Source: Monodelphis domestica (taxonomy: Eukaryota; Chordata; Mammalia; Didelphimorphia; Didelphidae). Taken from it: DNA of 64,000 bases. Positions within the stretch are counted from its first letter, which is position 1. Each line of letters starts with the position of its first letter. Below are positions 43,651 through 54,900 of this stretch, one piece after another. The notes beneath the pieces are model-generated. The model saw nothing but the letters and a program-made list of their open reading frames with translations, ran no database searches and had not been told where the DNA came from. The stretch lies in contig NC_077231.1 in the NCBI RefSeq assembly GCF_027887165.1, forward strand, positions 326,947,674 to 327,011,673, given 5' to 3'. The position numbers were made by a program, and so were the translations under genes.

Positions 43651-43959
43651 GGTTTTTACTGTGAGATGGCTCCTGCCTGGGCCACAGGGAAGCCCACGTC
43701 CCCACATCCTGCCTGCCCAGCCCTGCTGCCAAACCTCCCAACTCCCAGCATCATCCCAGAGAACCTCCTGGCCCCTTTGGGATCCCCAAATGGAGCTCCT
43801 GCTCCTCCCCAAACCCATCTTGGCTCTCCCTTCCCTCCCCACATCCAATTCGGTGCCCATCTTGTCTGCTCTGGCCCAGCTGTCCTCTGGAGCACAGGGA
43901 GCTCCAGGAGGCCAGAACCCTGGGCTGAACCTATTCAGCTGGAATTACCTAAGAATGAG

Positions 43960-45545
43960 CGCAAGCATGCAGACCAGCATCAGCACTTGTAGACATTTCC
44001 AACAGGACTCAGCAGCAGTTAGAAAGAGAAAGCCCATTCACCATAGCCTGCCTGCCAGGCAAACACAGGAACTACCTGAGCACAACTACAAAACTCTGCA
44101 CAATGAAATCCAGATCCAAAGAACTGGGGAAACATTGATTGCTCCTGGGTGGGCCGAGTCAACATCACAAAAATGGCCACCCTGCCCAAATTAACCTAGG
44201 CCATACCCACGGAATGACCAAGAAACTGCTTCATAGGACTGGAAAACCTATAACAGTGGTCATCTGGAAGAACAAAAGAGCAAGAATATCAGGGGAAGAA
44301 TGAAAGCCGTGAAGGGTGGAGGCCTGGCAGTACCAGATCTTACACGGTCCATAAAGCCACGACCAGCAAAACAATCTGGCACTGGCTAAGACAAAGAAGG
44401 GTACGATCAGTGGCCAGTGTTCGGTAAACCCAAAGAGCCCAGCTTTGGGGACAAGAACCCACTATGTAACAAAAGCTGCTGGGAAAATTGGAAGACAGTA
44501 TGGGAGAGACTAAGCTTGGATCAACATCTCACGCCCTACACCAAGATAAACTCAGAGTGGGTGAATGACCTGAATATAAAGGAAACTATAAGTAAATCAG
44601 AAGGAACAAGGTATAGTACCTGTCAGATCTGTAGGAAAGGAAAGATTTTAACACCAAGCAAGAGTTAGGAAAAAAATCACAAAATCTAAAATAAATAGTT
44701 TTGACTATATTAAATTAAGAAGGTTTTGTACAAACAAAAATAATGCAACCAAAATTAGAATGGAAGCAACAAATTGGGGGGAAAATTTATAACAAAAATC
44801 TCCAACAAAGGTTTAATTTCAGAAATTTAAGAGGAACTAAGTCAAATGTACAAGAAATGAATTTCCTAGTTGACAAGTGGTCAAGGGATATGAACAGGCA
44901 GTTTTCTGATAAAGAAATCAAACAATCACATGGGAAAGTGTTTCAAATTCCTTCTGATTAAAGATGCAAATCAAAACAACTCTGATGTACCACCTCACAC
45001 CCAGCAGATTGGCCAATATGATAGGAAAGAAAAATAATAAATGTGGGAGGGGATGTGGCAAAGTTGGAACACTAATACACTGCTGGTAGAGTTGTGAATT
45101 GATCCAACCATTCTGGAGGAACTATGCCCAAAGGGCACTAAAAGACTGCCATTGATCCAGCCAGAGCACTGCTGGGTTTGTACCCCAAAGAGATAATGAA
45201 AAAATATTTGTACAAAAATATTCATAGTCACACTCTGTGGTGGCAAAAAAACTGGAAAATGAGGGGGTGTCCCTCCATTGGGGAGTGGCTGGACACATTG
45301 TGGTATCTGCTGGTGATGGAATACTGTTGTGCTGAAAGGAATGATGAACTGGAGGGATTCCATGTGAACTGGGACGACCTCCAGGAACTGATGCAGTGAG
45401 AGAAGCAGAACCAGGAGAACACTGTACACAGGAAGTGAAACACTGTGGCCTGATCAAATGTGATAGACTTTGTTACTAGTAGCAATGCAATGATCCAGGG
45501 GGACTTAGGAGAAAGAATTGTGGGAGTTGTTATGAGTGGAGGAGG
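43960..45545 (+). mobile_element. L1, 5' truncated, 3' half of ORF2 and 3' UTR
   Basis: ORF2 text: acctgagcacaactacaaaa, aaaaatggccaccctgccca, ggtggaggcctggcagtacc, caacatctcacgccctacac, ttttgtacaaacaaaaataa, tcaagggatatgaacaggca, gatgcaaatcaaaacaactc, actatgcccaaagggcacta, gatggaatactgttgtgctg. It is open for stretches only (for example 44417-44668) and broken elsewhere. It fills the gap between the converging PDK4 and ASB4 genes. Confidence 0.88.
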
Positions 45546-48500
45546 GAGAAGGGAATAAAGGGATTGGTGTGTGAGAGAGATGACCCATGATGAGTTCATC
45601 TCCATTTAGCTCTCCTCTCCCTAAGTGGGGTATCCCTGTGAAGTTTGAGCAGGGATGGGCAGAGACAAGAGGCTTCTGGGGGTTGAGGAATAGACTTTTT
45701 CCCAGGGCTCTGCTAGAGCCTGGGCCCCAAGCAAACCTCTGAACACTTTGGTCCTGCTGGGAAAGGCTGAATGGCTGTCAGCTCTGGATTTTGCCTTGAC
45801 CAAAGCTTGGCAGACAGCCTCTCCCAATTCCCTCTTGGTTTCCTTGATCTGACTGCGATTTCCTCAGAAGGGGTGGCCCATTGATCAGGAAACGGGAGGG
45901 ATTAGGAAACCCCAAAAGACACCCAGGCAGTTTGTGTCTGCTCTGCTCAGCTGAGCCCAACGGCTGTGGCTTCTGTGGCTTTTCTTCCTTCTCCTAGACT
46001 ACACTAACGCAGGCCACTAGTGTCTGTCTTGGGAGGGCACAGATCGGGACAGCTCTTCGGGCAGCAGATGACGGCATTGCTGCTCCTTAGGTAGATGCTC
46101 GAATGGTTTCAGGAATCTTTCTGTTCTTTCAGAGCAAGGGGAAGTTGAGGCAAATCTCAGGTATCTCAGCTTGGGTCGCCGTCTCCCGCAAAGTCCAGAG
46201 AGCAAAGACGCCCTCCTTTGTTCTATTTCCCACAAGCCTCTTTGCTCCTTCCAACTGCCACTCCCGTCCCTGCTTCCAACATTCCAAAGGGTCCTTCTCT
46301 GTGCCAAGCTCATTCCTACAGAGTAGAAACAGAAGAAAAACAGAGCATCTGTCGCTCGTGTATCTGGGCAGAGGATGGGGGTTTGGGCACGGGAAGGCGG
46401 CCGCTGGCAATTGGGACCAGAAGCCCACAGGAAGAGGACGAAAGCCACTCAAGCGGAGCCAGCAGAAGGCGATGCCTCTCCCCTGGTCCCTCTGGAGCAG
46501 CCCAAGTTAGCTTCCCCACGGGGCGGGTGGGGTGGGCAGTGGGCACCTCAACAAGCCCCCCATCCGCAGCAGGGGGGTCTCCAGCCTCTGCTTGGAGCCC
46601 TCCAGGGAGGCAGAACCCGCTACTCCTCCCATCGCCTCGGATTCTCCGTCCCTGCCTGTCCTCCCAGTTCAACCTCGGAGCCCGTGTTCCCTCGACTTGG
46701 CACGCCACCAGGACCCCTGGACCAAGTCGGCCCCCCATTCTCCCCCTGCTCTTCCAGGGCTTCTCCTCCTTCCCCCAGCCTCACTCTCCCATTCAGGAGA
46801 AGGCAGAGTCCAACGACGGAGAACAGACTCCCTCCTCTGCCACAGAGGGGACCCTCCTCCCTGCCAAGGCCAGCGCCACCACGCCTGCTCCGGACCCCTC
46901 CAAGGGCTCTCCTCAGCCACATTCCCAGCCCCATCAGCGTGGCCAGGGCTCCCTTCTGCTTCCGCAGCCTTCCCTCGCACCTGCTCCCCTCCCCCCTCCA
47001 AGCCTTCGGCCCGGATCTCTTCTGTTCTGCGGCAAACCGCCCGGATGGGCCCCCGCCTCAAGCCTCCGCTTCGGACCCGACACTGCCCTGCCCGGGGATC
47101 TGGGAGCGTCTGGAGACGGTCCACGGAACCACTTCACGGAACTCCCAGACCGCCACGGTTTCTGCGGACTCAGGCCATGAGGAGGTCCCGACACGGCGCC
47201 ATGCACGACCTGGCAGCCCTCGTGTGAGGTGGCAGCCGGGGTTGGGGCCGCCCCCTTCCCCCTCTGATGAACTCCAGAGCCGCTGACCGTTGGAATGGGA
47301 GGTGGGGTCACTCTGGGATCGGGCCTGGCACCTCTGAGGGGGCCCCTGAGCAGGCAGCCAGGCCTGAAGAGGAGCTTCCCCTAAAGTGCCAGCTGGCCCT
47401 GGCTCAGGCCGTTGGGGGCTCCTCCTGCGCCCCGGCAGTGCCTGGCACCCAGCAGCGGGCATGAACCAGGATGTTCTTGGAAGTGGCGCCAGCCGAGCAA
47501 GGGGCACAGGGCCCTCTCCTCTGCCGCTCTGGCCTCCCGTGGCCCTGGAGCAAGGGCTGCTGCCTCTGAGAGACGGGGGAGGGACGACGGGCGCCCCGGC
47601 CTTTGGCCTTGTGCCACGGGAGCCCTGTTGGTGCCCGGAGCCTCGGGCACTTGTCATCACAAGGCCAGGGCGGGGGGAGGCCAGAGCCCGATCACCTGAG
47701 CTCCCTGGAAGCCGTCTTGGGGCGCAAAGGCCCCCCTCTCCCTCCCTCCCCGTCCGGGCGGCCCCATCCGCTGCCGGGCAGAGAGGGAAGGCCAGGGCTG
47801 GCCCCTCCCATCTTGGAACTGCTCTCTCTGGCAGCCTCCCAGAAAGGACGGCCTGTTCCCTGCCCAGTGGATCCGGGGCCGGCCGGCCTGCCTGGTAAAC
47901 ATGTTTATGAGCTCCGCCAGCCCAGCTGAGTCACCCGAGGACGTCACACGCTCCCCCGCTGCCCGGGCCCAGCTGCTGCCTCGGGCCGCCCTGGGCCCCA
48001 GGTTCGAATGGAGGCGCTTCCGAGCCGTGACCCCTCCCTAGAGAACAACCAGGCCAGGGAGGCCTCGGGGCCACGCGAGTGCCTCCGGCCGAGGCTTGCC
48101 CTCCTCGCAGGGCGGCCCTCGTGGCGCCGAGGGGCCCGGAGCCGGCCCTGGCACCGTCGCGAAGCCCAAAGAGCCACGCGGAGCGGGGCTGCCCTGTTCG
48201 GAGGGGGCTTCCTCCCAGCTCGGGCAGCCCCGGCCCTCCTGAACGTGGCAAAGTGGGCCGCTGCGACCCGGGGGCACAGCCCGGGCAGGGAGCGGGGAGC
48301 CCAGCCCCCGTGTCGGCAAAGCTTGCTCCAACCCCACGGCCCCTCCTCTCCCGGCCAAATGTTCTGGTTCTGCCCCTTCTCAAGGCTGGAGGCCTCGAGG
48401 CCTCCCGTGGTCCCGCGGGCCTCCCTGCTCTGGGTCCTCAAGCCGGCCTCTCTGCTCTCTTCCTGAGGCCCCGGGCCGTCCCGTCTGCCCCCTGACTCAC

Positions 48501-48611
48501 CGGGGGGTCTCCACATCGCCAGGGACAAAGGCTGGACCCGGGGCCGCTGCGTCCTGCCCCGAAGAACCCTCAGCAGAGGGGAACACACCATCTTCCCACC
48601 CCCTCGATCTC
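45546..48611. other. PDK4-ASB4 intergenic, GC-rich, no gene recognised
   Basis: Plus-strand frames of 320, 303 and 231 codons overlap between 46218 and 47286 in all three phases, and minus-strand frames exceed 200 codons. None has a recognisable domain and all are Pro/Ser/Ala-rich, so I treat them as composition effects. Confidence 0.5.
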
Positions 48612-48790
48612 ACTGAGGGGAGCCAGGGGGAGCCAGGGGGAGCTGGGGGTGCCAGGGGGAGCTGGGGGTGCCAGAGGGGAGCCAGGGGGTGCTGGGGGTG
48701 CCAGGGGGTGCTGGGGGTGCCAGGGGGAGCTGGGGGTGCCAGAGGGTGCTGGGGGTGCCAGGGGGGAGCCAGGGGGAGCTGGGGAAGCCA
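48612..48790 (+). repeat. G-rich minisatellite just downstream of ASB4
   Basis: Alternating short units built from gccagggggagctgggggt and gccagggggtgctgggggt make up about 180 bases. G-runs of 4-6 every 5-10 bases on the plus strand give C-rich RNA from ASB4 read-through and G-quadruplex potential on the plus strand. Confidence 0.92.
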
Positions 48791-48858
48791 GGGACCCTCA
48801 CACCATGCTCTGTTCCCAAATCCCCCAAGTTAAGTTTTGAACTCCCGAGTTCAGGTTA

Positions 48859-48864
48859 TTTATT
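48859..48864 (-). terminator. ASB4: ASB4 polyadenylation signal
   Basis: Minus-strand AATAAA (plus-strand tttatt) about 110 bases beyond the ASB4 stop codon. It predicts a very short 3' UTR ending near 48840. Confidence 0.75.
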
Positions 48865-48970
48865 CAAGCACAGCTGCCCAGAGCCAGAGCCCCGAATCCA
48901 GACAGGCACCCCAAGGCCAAGAACCAGGAGAAAGGGGAGCCTGCCGTGCCAGGCGTGGCCCCGGCCGGGC

Positions 48971-51900
48971 TCAATAGACGAGCCCCTCGGGCTCCAGAAG
49001 CAGGTAGCTCTTCAGGGGCGCGGGCACGGGCAGCAGCGGGACGGCCCTGTGGCAGCTGCCCAGCAGGCTCCTCCGGACGGCACATCGGGCCAGGTGCATG
49101 AGGGAGCGCGGCGTGTTGGTGCAGACGGAGAACAGGGAGCGGTAGAAGGCGCCGTGCCTCTGGGGGAGAAGCGGCTGCTCAGAGAAGGCCTGCCGCGGGC
49201 ACCGCCCTGGCAGGGAGCCCAGGGAGGATGCCCGCCGGGCACGGCTCTAACCCGCCACGATTCTTCTGGGCTGCCCCTGTGGCACGACTGGCCTCTCTGG
49301 CCAGGCTGGAAAGGCTTCACCTGGGGGCTCTGTGGCACCGCCTGAGGCCCAGCCAGGGGCATGGAGGGTTTCTAGGGAGGGGGGAGGCCCTGGGAGGGGA
49401 GAGTCAGAGCCCCTGGCAAGGGGGACGCTGGGGGAGGCCAGGAGGACTCCCCGAGGCTGCCCACACCTCCCCTGTCCTCGCAGGCTCTCCAAGGGTCCTG
49501 CCCTGCCCTGCAGCAGCCCCTCACCTCCAGGCTGTCCTCTGGGATCGCCTTCTTCCACTTGGGGGTCCACACGATGTGCTCATAGGCATTGACGACCACC
49601 TCGACCGCTAGGGGGCAGGCGTGGCAAGACTCCAGCACCTGTTTGAGGCAGCCCTCAAGCATTTAGGAAGTCTGGCTATGCAGGGTGATTCCTCCTCCCT
49701 GGGGGGTCCAGGTCGGCCCAGCCCCCCCCCCCCCCCGCGCACTCCCTGGGGGTGGGGGTGGGGGGGCAGAGCCTGAGTTCTGGCAAGGTGCAGCTCCGCT
49801 TCCCGCCCGCCTCCAGGACTGGCCTCCAGGCCTCCCCCACAATCCTCGCCCAAGGGAGAGACCCCAGAAGCAGCTTGGCGGCTCCCCCCACAGCCCCGAC
49901 CCTTCCCCGGCCGCAGCTGCTAGACCCCAGGATCAGGGAGCCGGGCACCCAAAGGCCCAGGTGCGGGCTGTCCATGGGGAGGAGCCAAGAGGATCCCTGC
50001 TGCCTGCCCAGGCTCCAGGCCCACCGTGGGGGCTCATCTCCCATTAGAGCTCGAGCTCCCTGCTGCCCAGCTTCTATCCAGCTCTGCACAACTTAGTGCG
50101 CCTAGATGTCCACCTTTCACTCCCTCCCTCCTTCCCTCCCTCCCTCCACCCCTCCCTTCCCCTCTTGATTCTGTCCCCTCCCCCTCTTCGTCCCCTCCCC
50201 TTCCCTCCCTCCCCCTCTTGATCCTGTCCCCTCCCCCTCTTCGTCCCCTCCCCTTCCCTCCCTTCCCCTCTTCTCCCCATCCCCTCCTTCCCTCCCCCTC
50301 CCTTCCTCACCTCCCTCCCCCTCTTCTCCCCATCCCCTCCCCCCCATCCATCCCAGCCTAGCCCAGGAGATGCCAGCAGCTGCCCCGGCATTCAGGAAGT
50401 GCCCGTTCCTAAGCGGCAGGTGTGTCTGAGCCCCCTTGCCAGCTCTCTCCGGGCACCCATGTGCTTGTTCACCCCTACTGGCTGCCCAAGGTTTGGGGGC
50501 CGTGGGGGGGCCGCCCTCACCTGGGCTCCCCAAATGGAAGCTGTCCCACGGGGCCTTCTTTGGGGGGGGCGCCCCACACAAACGGCAGCAGCAGGGATCT
50601 GGTCGGGGATCCCCTGGCTGGAAGCTCCCCGACCTCAGGCTTCTGGCTCTGGCTGCCCGGCTGGATGCTCCCACCCGACCCTCGGTGTGTCCCCGGCACG
50701 TCACTGACGCTCGAGGCCGGGATTCCACGGAAAGCCACAGATTCAAACTCCACCTGGGGCCCTTGGGGGGTGCCTCTTCTCAGCTCTTAAATGGGGGGCG
50801 GCTGGGCAGAGCCGGCCAGGGAGATCACCCAGGAGGGGCAGGCACCGGGGCTCGGGAAGGGGAGGTCCCGGGCCCTCCTGGAAGTCCCTCCAAGGGGCGG
50901 CTGGGCAGGACCCTGGGGGGGGGCAGACAGACCGGTGACGGGCACCCCTGGGAGGGCGGCCCTGCCTGCCCCAACTCTCCACTCCTCTGGGCTGGGCCCG
51001 AAGCAATAACGCGGGGACCCTCCAGAGAACCCTCTCAAGCCCCCCAGGCTGGAAGTTTGAGCTGGGGAGGGGAAATGACACGCACAGGCGGAAGAGGAAA
51101 AGGAGCGCCGGACGACGCCCAACAAGCGGCCACCCAACCTGAGCAAACAAGGCCATCCAGGAGTTCAGGGACAGCCCAGGGTGACCCGCACGTTTGGGAG
51201 GCTGGATTTGAACTCGGATCAAGGGCCCTGTCTGCCACACCCTGGTGCCCTCATAGTACAGAAGAACCTCAGACCTAGAGGGGAAGTGACCTATCCAAGG
51301 ACACACCGCCAGGACCTGGCACTCGGGACTGGTGCTTTGGGGCTCCATGTCCAGAAGCAGCCACTGCAGACCATTAGGAGGCCTAAGCAGTGAGAGCCCG
51401 GCTCCTGATTGGCCACCGTCGGGGGCGGGGCCAGGGCTGCGACGCCCCGCCCCTCCACCACGCCCCGCCCCCTCACCTTGTGGAACTGCGGCGGGTAGAT
51501 GCGCGCTGCGCCGTGGTTGAGCAGCAGCTGGTAGCAGCGGTGCGGGCAGGCGGCGGGCCGCACCGGCGTCACCTTGAGCACGTACTGGATGGCGGCGCAG
51601 CCGTTGACGTCGAGCAGGTTGGCCTCGGCGCCCGCCTCGAGCAGCAGCCGCATGGCCGCCTGGTCGCAGTTCCAGGCGGCCTTGTGCAGCGGCGCCTTGA
51701 AGTCGTCGTCGCGGGCGTTGACCTGCGCCTTGGCGGCCAGCAGCAGGCGGCACAGGCGGTGGTGCGGCGCGCTGTACTCCTGCTCCCGGAAGCGCAGCGC
51801 CCAGTAGGCGGCCAGCGCCAGCGGCGTCTCCAGGTGCGCGTTGACGCTGTCCACCAGGGCGCCGTGCTCCACGTAGAAGGCGGCCAGCTCGGGCAGGCCG

Positions 51901-54900
51901 CCGCGCGCCGCCGCGTGCAGGGGCGTCTCCTCGGCCGCGTTGTTGCTCTTCGCGTTCACGTTGGCGCCTGGGAAGAGGCCCGGCGAGTGGGGGAGGGGCG
52001 GGGCTGCCCGAGCGCGCCCCTCCCCCTCGCCTTTCCCACCGGTAATGAGGCCGTCGGGAAGCGCCCCTGAAATCCTTCGCTTGAGGCGAGGGGCCTCCCA
52101 AACCCCGCCCGACCCGCGGCCATCTCCCTCTGGCTGGCCTCCCCCAACAGGCCAAAGGTACAGACCACGGATAGGCGGGGCTCTCCAAGGGGTCACCCTC
52201 CCAGCGGCACCCACGGGCGCAGAGCCTGCTTTAGAACTGAAGGGGGGGCTCATCCCTAGCCCGACCACTAGGTGTTTGGACACCCCCTTGCCAAGGAGCT
52301 CCAGGGCGCACAGTAGGGGCTTTAGCAGGGCTTCTGGAAGTGAATCTTTGAATCTCTGTAATTCCGCGTGAGCGAGACAGACCTAAAGGGAGGAGCAGAG
52401 GGAGGTGGGCAGTGTTGTTGAGGAGGGAAGGGGTCAGGGGTAGGATTCGAACCCACCTCCTCTGGCTCTGAGTCAGAGCTCTTCCTACTACGCCACACTA
52501 CCCCAGTCAGCCTTGCAGCACAGAGAGGCTTCACTATCTCACAGGGCACATTTTGCTCTTTAGTGAACCCCTGGAAGAACTAGGGCCGTTCAGGGGTCAC
52601 CACTCCACTGGGCATCCTGGCCCTGCCTGGGCTTGAACCCCTGAACAAGGTGCCCTTTAAAGCTGGGCACACCCTCGGCTAGGATGAGAGGGAGGGTTGG
52701 GTTGGGGTGTGCCTTGCCGTGCTAGCTAACCAGCAATTTGGGGTGAAGGTTCCGCCTCCAGAGAAGGAAGGGGGGGCTAGAGTTCCCACTCTCTTCCTTC
52801 CCTCAGCCGTTCAAGTTCTCCACCAAATGGTGGGTGCAGAAAGATGTTGGCTCTGACTGCCGCCTGGGGAATTCGAAATCCTCAGCAAGTTAAAATCCAC
52901 GTTTCCGTGTGAGTGAGGAAAAAAGAAAAAGAAGAAAGCTGCCCCTTCCAGGCTAACCTGGGCATGTTAGCATGGGGCGGCCACCAGCTCCTCCCAGGGC
53001 CTTCCTCTGCTGGCTCATGTACGGGGTAAGCCTTGGATTCCCACAGTGGGATGGATCAGGGGAAGGAGTTCTCTGGTTTCCCTCAGGAGGGCAGTCAGGG
53101 TTGCCTGGTTACCCCTTGGGTTTGATGCACAACGGTGGATGGTCCTCTGATACTCCTTGAGGCTGGTCAGGACTAATGTCTTGTGTGGGAGAAAGCCTGG
53201 AGGAGGATTCCGAGTGAGTGTGGCAGTTCCCTGATCTACCAGAGGGGGGCAGAAGAGGGCACCACTTGTGGGAAACCTGCTGGCAGTGATCCTGTGGGAG
53301 ACTGGAGAGAGACCAGAAGGCTCAGTGTCTGAGAAGTAGTCTATTAGGAGTAGCTTAGCTTAGTTAGGTCGATATTAGACATTACAATTAGATTGAAGAG
53401 AGAAGTCCAAGAAGCAGCTCCTTGCGGGCAGCTTATTAGGTGGTGTTGATTAGATTTCGTAACGCCTGTCCTGGCTCGCCTTTACTTCCTGTATTCTAGC
53501 CTGGGCCTTTCTTGGTTACAATAAGTGGGGTTTGTGTAACCAGTCTCCAGCCATTTCCTCCAGCTGCCAGCAACGGAATCTCCTTAAACCTGGTAGCCCA
53601 TCCACAGCTATTGATACAAATTAATCCCAGGGTTCCATTCCCCACTGCACTACTCCCTGGCACCCCCCTCCCATTCCTACAGCCCTTTCCTGCCTCCTTT
53701 GTGTTTGGTTTCCCCTCTCCCCTTGGATCACAAGTCTTGGAGAGCAGCGAGTGCCTTTGTTCTTTTTTCACTGTCCCCCACGTGTCTGGCACACTGCAGG
53801 TGCTTAATAAATGTCTATTAGATTGGGGAAAGTGAGTTGCCCTTTCAGTTCCATATTTCTTGCTGCCGTGACTGAATCTGGCTCAGCTGCCTCCTTCGTT
53901 GGCAGTGGGGAGTGCCCCCTCCCTGCCTGCGTTTTTTATGCCAGGGAGCTTGCTTTGGTTCATGCCCTTGCAAACATAAATGTCCAGGCAGGCTCTCGGC
54001 ATGGACTTTGTCTCAACAGCTGACCACTAAGATGCTCTTCAGCTGGGAGAGGGGATGAGCTGACCCTCAGCAAGTGAGGCAAAGGAGGCATCTCTGATGG
54101 GCAGGCTGTCAAGAAGAGTTGTGACGGGAGATGGAAGCACCTCGTCGTCCCCAGTGACCTCGCAGCCTTAGACATTGGATGTTCTCTTCTCTCTTGACTG
54201 TAGGGACTCCTCCTCACTCTCACTCTTTTGGATTCCTTAACGTGGCTGTTCCCCAGGGCTCAGTCCTGGATCTTCTCCTCTCCTCTCTGTTCAGTCTTGT
54301 GAATCTCCTTCGCTCCCTTGGCTTCAGGGATCATCTCCGAGTGGAGAGGACTTCGGAACATCGGAGCACTCGTCTAGGTCCTTCCCTTCCCTGGATGGGC
54401 GAACTAACGCGCCATGCCATGGCTCAGGCTTGGCCTTCTCCATCTTGTGGCTTCATGCGGTCACCCAGATGACTGGTGCCCCTTCTGCCGCTCATTTCCA
54501 GAGCTGATGGATCCCGTTTCTGGCAGCATCTCTTCCTTCCTGACATCTCCTCTATCCCCACCGTGACCAGCCAGGGCTGGCCCTCCCTGCCGATCTCCCT
54601 GACCTTTCCTTCCTCTCCAGTCCCTCCTTTGGCTCTCCATCCTGTCAGGTGACACCTTCAGTAGTTCTCTGCTGGCCTCAAAGTCCATTTTTATCGCCTG
54701 TGCCTGGATTGAAGACCTTCCCCCAACTTTGAACCAGCCACCCAACCTGGCCCATTGTATAAGCAGGCCTTCTAGGCAGTCTGTGTTCCTGGCATCGCAT
54801 CCCCCACTTCTACTTCTCCAGTTCCCCATTCTGGGTTCAGGTTCTGGGGGGTTCCCAACCACAGGGAGTGGTCCACTCCCTCCCCTCAGAGCTCATCTGC

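Noticed and set aside
46218-47286. Overlapping 320-, 303- and 231-codon frames between PDK4 and ASB4
   Set aside because: Three phases open at once, Pro/Ser-rich and without known motifs: composition effect. RNA evidence would be needed to revive them.
52430-52510. tRNA gene (ggattcgaacccacc resembles a T-arm)
   Set aside because: No foldable acceptor stem or D-arm at the right spacing; it fits a reversed MIR, whose head is tRNA-derived.
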